In this document: piece by piece, positions 48,565-56,177 of the stretch
How positions within the stretch are numbered: the first letter of the stretch is position 1
Layout of the letters: each line of letters opens with the position of its first letter
Assembly (NCBI RefSeq): GCF_023701695.1
Contig: NZ_JAJOZC010000001.1
Location: forward strand, 5,579,894-5,643,893
Reading direction: 5' to 3'
Source of the DNA: Streptomyces sp. RKAG290
GTDB taxonomy: Bacteria; Actinomycetota; Actinomycetes; Streptomycetales; Streptomycetaceae
Length of the DNA: 64,000 bases
Translations under genes and position numbers: made by a program
Notes under the pieces: model-generated
What the model was told of the DNA's origin: nothing
What the model saw: only the letters and a program-made list of their open reading frames with translations
Database searches by the model: none

Positions 48565-49659
48565 GTGCATGTCGTACTCGCCGGCGGGGGGACCGCCGGC
48601 CACATCGAGCCCGCGCTCGCCCTCGCGGACGCCCTGCGCAGGCAGGACCCGAGCGTGGGAATCACCGCTCTGGGCACGGAGCGCGGACTCGAGACAAGAC
48701 TCGTACCCGAGCGGGGGTACGAACTCGCCCTGATCCCGGCCGTGCCGCTGCCACGCAAGCCCACCCCCGAACTCATCACCGTCCCGGGAAGGCTGCGGGG
48801 CACCATCAAGGCCGCCGAGCAGATCCTGGAACGCACCAAGGCGGACTGCGTGGTCGGCTTCGGCGGCTACGTGGCGCTGCCCGGCTACCTCGCCGCCAAG
48901 CGCGCCGGGGTGCCGATCGTGGTGCACGAGGCCAACGCCCGGCCGGGCCTGGCCAACAAGATCGGTTCGCGGTACGCCCACGGGGTCGCCGTCTCCACCC
49001 CCGACAGCAAGCTGCGCGGGGCCCGCTACATCGGCATCCCGCTGCGCCGCACCATCGCCACCCTGGACCGGGCCCGGGTCCGCCCCGAGGCGCGTGCCGC
49101 CTTCGGGCTCGACCCCAACCTGCCGACGCTGCTCGTCTCCGGCGGGTCGCAGGGCGCCCGTCATCTCAACGAGGTGGTCCAGCGGGTCGCCCCGCTGCTG
49201 CAGCGCTCCGGTATCCAGATCCTGCACGTGGTCGGTCCGAAGAACGAAATGCCGCGCGTGGACAACATGCCCGGGATGCCGCCCTACATCCCGGTACCGT
49301 ACGTGGACCGGATGGATCTCGCGTACGCCGCGGCCGACATGATGCTCTGCCGCGCGGGTGCGATGACCGTCGCCGAACTCTCCGCCGTCGGGCTTCCCGC
49401 CGCCTACGTCCCGCTGCCGATCGGCAACGGCGAACAGCGGCTCAACGCCCAGCCGGTGGTCAACGCCGGCGGTGGTCTGCTGGTGGACGACGCGGCACTC
49501 ACTCCCGAGTGGGTCCAGGGCAACGTCCTTCCGGTGCTGGCGGATCCGCACCGACTGTACGAAATGTCCCGAGCTGCCGCGGAGTTCGGCCGCCGGGACG
49601 CCGACGACCTGCTGGTCGGCATGGTGTACGAGGCGATTGCCGCACGCCGAGGCGCGTGA
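48565..49659 (+). CDS. murG: Lipid II synthase MurG
   Basis: A 364-residue GT-B glycosyltransferase adding GlcNAc to lipid I. GGGTAGHIEPALALA, GFGGYVALPG, HEANARPGLANK, LVSGGSQGARHLNE and the UDP-binding CRAGAMTVAELSA plus LPIGNGEQRLNA. GTG 48565 is 6 nt after the ftsW stop with only a weak ribosome site, suggesting coupling. Confidence 0.96.
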   Translation: MHVVLAGGGTAGHIEPALALADALRRQDPSVGITALGTERGLETRLVPERGYELALIPAVPLPRKPTPELITVPGRLRGTIKAAEQILERTKADCVVGFGGYVALPGYLAAKRAGVPIVVHEANARPGLANKIGSRYAHGVAVSTPDSKLRGARYIGIPLRRTIATLDRARVRPEARAAFGLDPNLPTLLVSGGSQGARHLNEVVQRVAPLLQRSGIQILHVVGPKNEMPRVDNMPGMPPYIPVPYVDRMDLAYAAADMMLCRAGAMTVAELSAVGLPAAYVPLPIGNGEQRLNAQPVVNAGGGLLVDDAALTPEWVQGNVLPVLADPHRLYEMSRAAAEFGRRDADDLLVGMVYEAIAARRGA

Positions 49660-49666
49660 GGCCGAC

Positions 49667-49693
49667 GGGTCCGGGGGCGGCGCCCCCGGACCC
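49667..49693 (+). terminator. Intercistronic hairpin between murG and ftsQ
   Basis: Perfect 12-bp stem gggtccgggggc / gcccccggaccc, 3-nt loop, 8 nt after murG and 16 nt before ftsQ. It may cause partial termination or stabilise the upstream mRNA inside the cluster. Confidence 0.6.
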
Positions 49694-49709
49694 GGCATAA
49701 GGAGCGAGC

Positions 49710-50504
49710 GTGGCCGGACCGACGACCGCCCAGCGCGGTGCAGGGCAGCAGGAGGACACCCCGGACCGCCCGCCGCGCCCGGGGCCCGTGGGGCGCCGGA
49801 TGTCGCGGCGCAGGCTGCTGACCGTGATCGTCGCGGCCGTGCTGCTGCTCGGCTCCGGCGCACTCTGGGCGCTCTACGGCTCGTCCTGGCTCCGCACCGA
49901 GAAGGTCCGGATCACCGGCGTCGACGTCCTGGCACCGGACGAGGTGGAGGCCGCCGCGGCGGTCCCCATGGGTGCACCGCTGATTTCCGTGGACACGGAC
50001 GCCATCGCTGCCAGGTTGCGCCAGAAGTTGCCTCGTATCGACTCGGTGGATGTCGTACGGTCATGGCCGCACGACATCGGACTTAAGGTGACCGAACGAA
50101 AGCCGGTCCTGTTGGTGAAAAAGGGCGCAAAGTTCGTTGAAGTGGACGCCAAGGGCGTGCGCTTCGCCACGGTGGACAAGGCGCCCGGACGTGTCCCGCT
50201 GCTGGAAGTGACATCCGGTCAGTCGGCGAGTCTGCGCCGTTTCGGCAGTGACCGGCTGGTAAGGGAAGCGGTCCGGGTCGCGGGTGATCTGCCGGCCGGC
50301 GTCGCCAGGGACACCCAGGTCGTGCGGGTCACCTCGTACGATTCGGTCTCCCTGGAGCTCACCGGAGGCCGCAGGGTGACCTGGGGGAGTGGTGAAGCGG
50401 GTGCGGCGAAGGCGAAAGTCCTCACCGCACTCATGAAAGCCGCTCCCAAAGCGGGACACTTCGACGTGAGTGCACCCACCGCTCCTGCGGTGTCGGGTAG
50501 TTGA
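49710..50504 (+). CDS. ftsQ: Cell division protein FtsQ
   Basis: A 264-residue bitopic divisome protein: disordered N-terminus, one TM helix (LLTVIVAAVLLLGSGALWALYG), the POTRA domain (VRITGVDVLAPDEVEAAAAV... APLISVDT) and the FtsQ beta domain. It links the FtsL partner complex to the Z ring. GTG 49710 follows AAGGAGCGAGC. Confidence 0.93.
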   Translation: MAGPTTAQRGAGQQEDTPDRPPRPGPVGRRMSRRRLLTVIVAAVLLLGSGALWALYGSSWLRTEKVRITGVDVLAPDEVEAAAAVPMGAPLISVDTDAIAARLRQKLPRIDSVDVVRSWPHDIGLKVTERKPVLLVKKGAKFVEVDAKGVRFATVDKAPGRVPLLEVTSGQSASLRRFGSDRLVREAVRVAGDLPAGVARDTQVVRVTSYDSVSLELTGGRRVTWGSGEAGAAKAKVLTALMKAAPKAGHFDVSAPTAPAVSGS

Positions 50505-50594
50505 CGCACATTTGGCCTGGCCAGCACCCTGGTTGGTCAGCGCTACGGGTGATCACATAGGGTGAAAAGAAAAACGGGAGGTTCGGCGTGTTCG

Positions 50595-50624
50595 TTGAAC
50601 GTGCGCCACTTGTCGACTTAGTGT
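50595..50624 (+). promoter_or_regulatory. Predicted ftsZ promoter
   Basis: -35 TTGAAC (50595-50600), 18-nt spacer, -10 TAGTGT (50619-50624), about 155 nt upstream of ftsZ. S. coelicolor ftsZ has several promoters, including a sporulation-specific one; this could be one of them, but it cannot be matched by name here. Confidence 0.5.
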
Positions 50625-50649
50625 CCTGTTCGGAAGAGTCCATGAAGCA

Positions 50650-50685
50650 GACACACTGGTAACCCTAAACTTCAACGTTAGGGTT
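50650..50685. promoter_or_regulatory. GACAC motif and perfect inverted repeat before ftsZ
   Basis: GACAC at 50650-50654 is the WhiA recognition pentamer as I recall it, and WhiA/WhiB activate ftsZ. Just downstream AACCCTAA (50661-50668) and TTAGGGTT (50678-50685) form a perfect 8-bp inverted repeat with a 9-nt centre containing a -10-like TAAACT (50666-50671). An operator over a developmental promoter is plausible. Confidence 0.45.
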
Positions 50686-50780
50686 TGGGTCGGCGTTCGG
50701 ACCGTCCCAATCGGCATCCGTCGTCGCGGCGGGACTACCGCCAAGCGACGACACGTAACTCGAGGCGAGAGGCCTTCGAC

Positions 50781-51995
50781 GTGGCAGCACCGCAGAACTA
50801 CCTCGCAGTCATCAAGGTCATCGGTGTCGGCGGCGGTGGTGTCAATGCCATCAACCGAATGATCGAGGTCGGTCTCAAGGGCGTCGAGTTCATCGCGATC
50901 AACACTGATGCGCAAGCCCTGTTGATGAGCGACGCCGACGTCAAGCTCGACGTCGGCCGTGAACTCACCCGTGGCCTCGGCGCCGGGGCGAACCCGGCCG
51001 TCGGTCGTAAGGCGGCAGAGGACCACCGTGAAGAGATCGAGGAGGTCCTCAAGGGGGCCGACATGGTCTTCGTCACCGCAGGCGAGGGTGGTGGCACCGG
51101 AACCGGTGGCGCACCCGTCGTCGCCAACATCGCCCGCTCGCTGGGCGCCCTGACGATCGGTGTGGTCACCCGCCCGTTCACGTTCGAGGGCAGGCGTCGC
51201 GCGAACCAGGCGGAGGACGGCATCGCCGAACTCCGCGAAGAGGTCGACACCCTCATCGTCATTCCCAACGACCGACTGCTGTCCATCTCGGACCGCCAGG
51301 TCAGCGTGCTCGACGCGTTCAAGTCGGCCGACCAGGTGCTGCTCTCGGGTGTCCAGGGCATCACCGACCTCATCACCACCCCGGGTCTGATCAACCTCGA
51401 CTTCGCCGACGTCAAGTCGGTCATGTCCGAGGCCGGATCGGCGCTCATGGGCATCGGCTCGGCCCGCGGCGACGACCGCGCGGTGGCCGCTGCGGAGATG
51501 GCGATTTCCTCGCCCCTCCTGGAGGCGTCCATCGACGGCGCCCGCGGTGTCCTGCTCTCCATCTCCGGCGGCAGCGACCTCGGTCTCTTCGAGATCAACG
51601 AGGCCGCCCAGCTGGTGAGCGAGGCGGCGCACCCCGAGGCCAACATCATCTTCGGTGCGGTCATCGACGACGCACTGGGTGACGAGGTGCGGGTCACCGT
51701 GATCGCAGCGGGCTTCGACGGCGGACAGCCGCCGGCCCGTCGCGAGAACGTTCTGGGTGCGAACTCCACCAAGCGCGAGGAGTCGGCCCCGCCGGCCCGG
51801 ACCGCGGAGCCCGTGCGCCAGACGAGCGGACTGGGCTCCGTGCCCCCGCGCGAGGAGACCCCGGTCCAGAGCGAGCCGGTGCCGGTGGCCAACGAGAGCC
51901 ACCTGCCGCCGGTCTCTCCGCCGCACGTCCCGCCGGCCCGTCCCTACCAGGACTCCCAGGCCGAAGAGCTGGATGTTCCGGACTTCTTGAAGTGA
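50781..51995 (+). CDS. ftsZ: Cell division GTPase FtsZ
   Basis: A 404-residue tubulin homologue forming Z rings and, in Streptomyces, sporulation ladders. GTPase motifs: IGVGGGGVNAINRM, GGGTGTGGAP, NDRLL and the T7 loop region NLDFADVKSVM. A Pro-rich linker of about 70 residues ends in the conserved C-terminal peptide LDVPDFLK. GTG 50781 follows GAGAGG; the open frame continues 96 nt upstream without support. Confidence 0.97.
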   Translation: MAAPQNYLAVIKVIGVGGGGVNAINRMIEVGLKGVEFIAINTDAQALLMSDADVKLDVGRELTRGLGAGANPAVGRKAAEDHREEIEEVLKGADMVFVTAGEGGGTGTGGAPVVANIARSLGALTIGVVTRPFTFEGRRRANQAEDGIAELREEVDTLIVIPNDRLLSISDRQVSVLDAFKSADQVLLSGVQGITDLITTPGLINLDFADVKSVMSEAGSALMGIGSARGDDRAVAAAEMAISSPLLEASIDGARGVLLSISGGSDLGLFEINEAAQLVSEAAHPEANIIFGAVIDDALGDEVRVTVIAAGFDGGQPPARRENVLGANSTKREESAPPARTAEPVRQTSGLGSVPPREETPVQSEPVPVANESHLPPVSPPHVPPARPYQDSQAEELDVPDFLK

Positions 51996-52750
51996 TAGGT
52001 CCGCACCACGCAGTGAGTTCAACGGAATCAGTTTCCTCAGCGGGCGGCGCCCACTTCTCCTTCACCGACAGGTGGGGAGGGGTGAGCGCCGTTCCGTACG
52101 CGGAGCTCAACCTCGGCGGCGCGGTCGGTGACGACCCCGCCGCCGTTCGCGCCAACCGCGAGCGCGCCGCCCGCAGCCGTGGCCTGGATCCGGCGCAGGT
52201 CGTCTGGATGAACCAGGTCCACGGCCGGGAGGTCGCCGTGGTCGACGGTCCCTGGGGCGCAGGCCGGGAGATTCCCGCCGTGGACGCGGTGGTGACCGCG
52301 CGGCGCGGACTCCCGCTCGCCGTCCTCACCGCCGACTGCACCCCCGTACTGCTCGCCGACCCGGTCGCCGGAATCGTCGCGGCAGCACATGCGGGCCGTC
52401 CCGGTCTGGTCGCCGGAGTCGTGCCCGCCGCGGTCGGCGCCATGGTCGAACTGGGGGCGGATCCCGCTCGGATCACCGCCCGCACCGGGCCGGCCGTCTG
52501 CGGCCGGTGCTACGAGGTCCCGGCCGTAATGCGGGACGAGGTCGCCGCGAGCGTCCCGGCATCGTGGTCCGAGACCAGCTGGGGGACACCGGCCGTCGAT
52601 GTCACCGCCGGAGTCCACGCCCAGCTCGAAGCCCTCGGAGTCACCGACCGGCACACCTCGCCCTTCTGCACCCTCGAATCGGGCGACCACTTCTCGTACC
52701 GACGCGACCGCACCACCGGGCGGCTCGCCGGATATGTCTGGTTGGACTGA
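51992..52750 (+). CDS. pgeF: Peptidoglycan editing factor PgeF (laccase-domain, YlmD)
   Basis: A 252-residue DUF152/Cu-oxidase_4 protein. Conserved NQVHGREV, LAVLTADCTPVLLADP, AAAHAGRPGLV and CGRCYEVP. E. coli PgeF removes wrongly incorporated L-Ser from MurNAc-L-Ser, fitting its place beside ftsZ. GTG 51992 overlaps the ftsZ stop. Confidence 0.88.
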   Translation: MIGPHHAVSSTESVSSAGGAHFSFTDRWGGVSAVPYAELNLGGAVGDDPAAVRANRERAARSRGLDPAQVVWMNQVHGREVAVVDGPWGAGREIPAVDAVVTARRGLPLAVLTADCTPVLLADPVAGIVAAAHAGRPGLVAGVVPAAVGAMVELGADPARITARTGPAVCGRCYEVPAVMRDEVAASVPASWSETSWGTPAVDVTAGVHAQLEALGVTDRHTSPFCTLESGDHFSYRRDRTTGRLAGYVWLD

Positions 52751-52756
52751 TAGGGC

Positions 52757-53476
52757 ATGACGGACCGTAAGGCAGAACTCGCCGCAAATCTGGCACAGGT
52801 GGAGGAACGCATTGCTTCCGCCTGCGCCGCCGCCGGTCGCAAGCGGGAAGAAGTGACCCTCATCGTGGTCACCAAGACCTACCCCGCAAGCGACGTGCGG
52901 TACCTCCATGAACTCGGTGTGCGCCAAGTGGCGGAGAACCGGGACCAGGACGCGGCCCCCAAGGCCGCCGCATGTGCGGATCTGTCCCTCACATGGCACT
53001 TTGTCGGCCAATTGCAGACGAACAAGGTGCGCTCTGTGGTGAGTTATGCCGATGTCGTTCAGTCGGTGGACCGCACCAAGCTGGTGACGGCGCTCTCGAC
53101 GGCGGCCGGCCGCGACGGGCGGGAAACCGGCTGCCTCATCCAGGTCGCACTCGACGCGGAGAGCGGCGAGCGGGGGGAGCGGGGCGGCGTCGCACCGGAC
53201 GGGGTCGAGGAGTTGGCCGCCGCGGTCGAGTCCGCCCCCGGGTTGCGGCTGCGCGGTCTGATGACCGTCGCGCCGCTCGCGGGGCCGTTCGCCGGAAGGC
53301 AACGGGCGGCATTCGACCGGCTGATGGAAATCTCATCCCGGCTGCGCGGGAACCATCCGGCTGCGAACATGGTCTCTGCAGGGATGAGTGCGGATCTCGA
53401 GGACGCGGTTGCGGCCGGAGCGACACATGTGCGCGTCGGTACTGCGGTACTCGGAGTCCGACCCGGGCTCGGGTAA
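52757..53476 (+). CDS. PLP-binding YggS/YlmE/PLPBP protein
   Basis: A 239-residue single-domain PLP protein with the alanine-racemase-like fold. The Schiff-base Lys is in LIVVTKTYP (near residue 40); other blocks are VAENRDQDAAPK, WHFVGQLQTNK, GLMTVAP and SAGMSADLEDAV. The family maintains PLP and amino-acid homeostasis without known catalytic activity. 6 nt after pgeF. Confidence 0.92.
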   Translation: MTDRKAELAANLAQVEERIASACAAAGRKREEVTLIVVTKTYPASDVRYLHELGVRQVAENRDQDAAPKAAACADLSLTWHFVGQLQTNKVRSVVSYADVVQSVDRTKLVTALSTAAGRDGRETGCLIQVALDAESGERGERGGVAPDGVEELAAAVESAPGLRLRGLMTVAPLAGPFAGRQRAAFDRLMEISSRLRGNHPAANMVSAGMSADLEDAVAAGATHVRVGTAVLGVRPGLG

Positions 53477-53601
53477 CGTCGCCAAGCAAGTCGGACCACA
53501 GCAGAAAATATGGTCATTACCGCCTATGGCGGGTAGGCCACAGTGGATCGCGGGCACTTGGTGACAGATGCCGATCCACCACAGAGCGGAGGACTCAGAG
53601 C

Positions 53602-54213
53602 ATGGCCGGCGCGATGCGCAAGATGGCGGTCTACCTCGGCCTCGTGGAGGACGATGGGTACGACGGTCCGGGGTTCGACCCCGACGACGAATTCGAACCC
53701 GAGCCGGAGCCCGAGCGGGACCGGCGCCGGCACCAGCCCGCGCATCAGGTGGAGCGGGAAAGGGACGAACCGGTACGAGTGGTGCAGCCTCCGGCGCAGC
53801 GGGAGCCGGTTCAGATCCCGGCGGAGAGAGAACGACCCGCCCGAATCGCCCCCGTGGCATCCATCACACCTGAACGCTCGAACATGGAGAAGAACTCACC
53901 GGTGATCATGCCCAAGGTCGTGTCCGAGCGGGAGCCCTACCGCATCACCACGCTGCACCCCAGGACCTACAACGAGGCCCGTACCATCGGGGAACACTTC
54001 CGTGAGGGCACTCCGGTGATCATGAACCTCACGGAGATGGACGATACGGATGCGAAGCGACTTGTCGACTTTGCCGCGGGACTCGTCTTCGGTCTCCATG
54101 GCAGCATTGAGCGAGTGACGCAGAAGGTGTTCCTGTTGTCGCCTGCTAACGTCGATGTCACGGCGGAGGACAAGGCCCGCATCGCAGAGGGCGGATTCTT
54201 CAACCAGAGCTGA
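53602..54213 (+). CDS. sepF: Cell division protein SepF
   Basis: A 203-residue Z-ring membrane anchor. The N-terminal amphipathic segment MAGAMRKMAVYLGLVED, an acidic and Arg/Gln/Pro-rich linker (30-95), and the C-terminal SepF domain (TTLHPRTYNEARTIGEHF, VIMNLTEMDD, RLVDFAAGLVFGLHGSI). Substitutes for FtsA/ZipA in actinobacteria. GGAGG precedes ATG 53602; ATG 53614 is possible. Confidence 0.95.
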   Translation: MAGAMRKMAVYLGLVEDDGYDGPGFDPDDEFEPEPEPERDRRRHQPAHQVERERDEPVRVVQPPAQREPVQIPAERERPARIAPVASITPERSNMEKNSPVIMPKVVSEREPYRITTLHPRTYNEARTIGEHFREGTPVIMNLTEMDDTDAKRLVDFAAGLVFGLHGSIERVTQKVFLLSPANVDVTAEDKARIAEGGFFNQS

Positions 54214-54284
54214 GAACACGACACCGGGAACAACCCGGCCGAGAGGCCGGAGCTACGAGAGCCAGGGGAGAGGGAAGCGCGAGG

Positions 54285-54569
54285 ATGGGCGTCGCACAAA
54301 GTGTTGTCTATATCGCGTTGATGTGTTTCCTCATCGTGCTGATCTTCCGGCTGGTCATGGACTACGTCTTCCAGTTCGCACGTTCATGGCAGCCGGGCAA
54401 GCCGATGGTGGTCGTTCTTGAGGCCACTTACACGGTCACCGATCCACCGCTCAAGCTCCTGCGGCGGTTCATTCCGCCGCTGCGTCTCGGGGGCGTGGCA
54501 CTCGACCTGTCCTTCTTCGTTCTGATGATCATCGTTTCCATCCTGATCAGCATCGTGACCAGGTTGTGA
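54285..54569 (+). CDS. YggT family membrane protein
   Basis: A 94-residue protein with two TM helices (VYIALMCFLIVLIFRLVMDYV; LDLSFFVLMIIVSILISIVTRL) around the YggT loop TVTDPPLKLLRRFIPPLRLGG. Conserved between sepF and divIVA in Gram-positives; proposed to help division or osmotic adaptation. GGGGAGAGGGAAG precedes ATG 54285. Confidence 0.93.
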   Translation: MGVAQSVVYIALMCFLIVLIFRLVMDYVFQFARSWQPGKPMVVVLEATYTVTDPPLKLLRRFIPPLRLGGVALDLSFFVLMIIVSILISIVTRL

Positions 54570-54618
54570 GCGATACGGTCTTGCCGACTGCCGACGACTA
54601 CGTAGAGGTGAAGAAGAG

Positions 54619-55761
54619 ATGCCGCTGACCCCCGAGGACGTGCGGAACAAGCAGTTCACGACGGTCCGCCTCCGAGAAGGCTATGACGAGGACGAGGTTG
54701 ATGCCTTCCTCGACGAGGTCGAATCGGAGCTGACACGCCTGCTCCGTGAGAACGAGGACCTGCGCGCCAAGCTGGCCGCCGCCACGCGCGCCGCCGCGCA
54801 GAACCAGCAGCAGCAGGGCATGCGAAAGCCGCCCGAGCAGCAGGATCGTCCCGGTGCGCCCGTGCCCGCCGCCATATCAGGTCCGCCGGTCCAGCAGCAG
54901 CAGCCCCCGCAGATGGGTCCGCCCCAGCTGCCCGGTGGTGCTCCGCAGCTGCCCGCCGGTCCCAGTGGCCACGGCCCCCAGGGCCAGCACGGCCCCGGTC
55001 CGCAGGGCCAGCACGGCCCCGGCCCGATGCAGGGCGGCCCCATGGGTGGCCCGATGGGCGGCCCCATGGGCGGTCACAACCAGCAGCAGCAGATGCAGCA
55101 GATGCAGCAGCCGCCGCAGATGCAGCAGCAGCAGGGTCCCGGTGGCGACAGCGCCGCCCGTGTCCTCTCCCTGGCGCAGCAGACCGCCGACCAGGCGATC
55201 GCGGAGGCCCGTTCCGAGGCCAACAAGATCGTCGGCGAGGCCCGCAGCCGTGCCGAGGGCCTGGAGCGCGACGCGCGTGCCAAGGCGGACGCGCTGGAGC
55301 GGGACGCGCAGGAGAAGCACCGCGTGGCGATGGGCTCGCTCGAGTCGGCCCGCGCGACGCTGGAGCGCAAGGTCGAGGACCTGCGTGGCTTCGAGCGCGA
55401 GTACCGGACCCGTCTGAAGTCCTACCTGGAGAGCCAGCTGCGTCAGCTGGAGACCCAGGCCGACGACTCCCTCGCCCCGCCGCGGACCCCCGCGGCCGCT
55501 TCGCTGCCGCCGTCGCCCTCGCTGGCTCCGGCCGGTGCGGGTGCCATGGGTCACACCATGGGCGGCAACCACGGCGGTCACGGCAACCAGCAGATGGGCG
55601 GCAACCCGTCCATGGGTGGTGGCCCCTCGTACGGTGGCCAGCAGCAGATGTCGCCGGCGATGACGCAGCCGATGGCGCCGGTGCGGCCGCAGGCGCCGCA
55701 GCCGATGCAGCAGGCGCCTTCGCCGATGCGTGGGTTCCTGATCGACGAGGACGACAACTGA
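54619..55761 (+). CDS. divIVA: Polar growth protein DivIVA
   Basis: A 380-residue coiled-coil protein that marks hyphal tips and branch points. N-terminal DivIVA domain (LTPEDVRNKQFTTVRLREGYDEDEVDAFLDEV), a long low-complexity Gln/Met/Pro/Gly linker (about 65-175, with QQMQQMQQ and GGPMGGPMGG tracts), a second coiled coil (about 176-285, ALERDAQEKHRVAMGSLE) and a Gly/Met/Gln-rich tail. Essential in S. coelicolor. The GAGGTGAAGAAGAG leader places ATG 54619. Confidence 0.96.
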   Translation: MPLTPEDVRNKQFTTVRLREGYDEDEVDAFLDEVESELTRLLRENEDLRAKLAAATRAAAQNQQQQGMRKPPEQQDRPGAPVPAAISGPPVQQQQPPQMGPPQLPGGAPQLPAGPSGHGPQGQHGPGPQGQHGPGPMQGGPMGGPMGGPMGGHNQQQQMQQMQQPPQMQQQQGPGGDSAARVLSLAQQTADQAIAEARSEANKIVGEARSRAEGLERDARAKADALERDAQEKHRVAMGSLESARATLERKVEDLRGFEREYRTRLKSYLESQLRQLETQADDSLAPPRTPAAASLPPSPSLAPAGAGAMGHTMGGNHGGHGNQQMGGNPSMGGGPSYGGQQQMSPAMTQPMAPVRPQAPQPMQQAPSPMRGFLIDEDDN

Positions 55762-55798
55762 GCGGTTCGCGCTCGCTGAGCGCGTAGCCGTCGGCAGG

Positions 55799-55841
55799 CA
55801 AAGGGCCGGGCCCCGGGGTTTTCCCGGGGCCCGGCCCTTTG
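55799..55841. terminator. Terminator at the end of the dcw/divIVA cluster
   Basis: Perfect 19-bp stem (55799-55817 with 55823-55841) and GTTTT loop, 37 nt after divIVA. Confidence 0.9.
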
Positions 55842-55917
55842 CCGTGGCACGGCGGCTGGCCCACGTGTGTGCGGCCGCGGCGCGGGGCTGTTCCCCTACC
55901 CGCCCCTTCCCGTAACC

Positions 55918-56101
55918 GGGGGCTCCGCCCCGGACCCCCGCGCCTCAAACGCCGGCGGGGCTGGGAGGGGGGCTTGGAGTGGGGCTCCGCCCTTGGGCCT
56001 CCGCGCCTCAAGCGCCGGCGGGGCTGGGAGGGGGGCTGGAAAGCGGGGCTGGGAGTGGGGCTCCGCCCCTGGGCCCCCGCGCCTCAGACGCCGGCGGGGC
56101 T
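55918..56101. repeat. Three tandem-like copies of a GC-rich intergenic repeat
   Basis: Copies begin near 55919, 55981 and 56057. Each reads GGGGCTCCGCCC, a variable 8-10 nt, CGCGCCTCA(A/G)(A/G)CGCC and GGCGGGGCTG, with spacings of 62 and 76 nt. Copies differ by a few substitutions. This family is common between Streptomyces genes in my experience. No gene in 55842-56132. Confidence 0.8.
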
Positions 56102-56132
56102 GATATGCCCAGGGGTGGGGCGGGGAACGGCG

Positions 56133-56167
56133 AAGGGCCCGGCCGGAGGGTGTCCGGCCGGGCCCTT
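56133..56167 (-). terminator. ileS terminator
   Basis: Perfect 15-bp stem aagggcccggccgga / tccggccgggccctt with 5-nt loop, 11 nt beyond the ileS stop on the minus strand. Confidence 0.85.
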
Positions 56168-56177
56168 GGGCGGTTGG

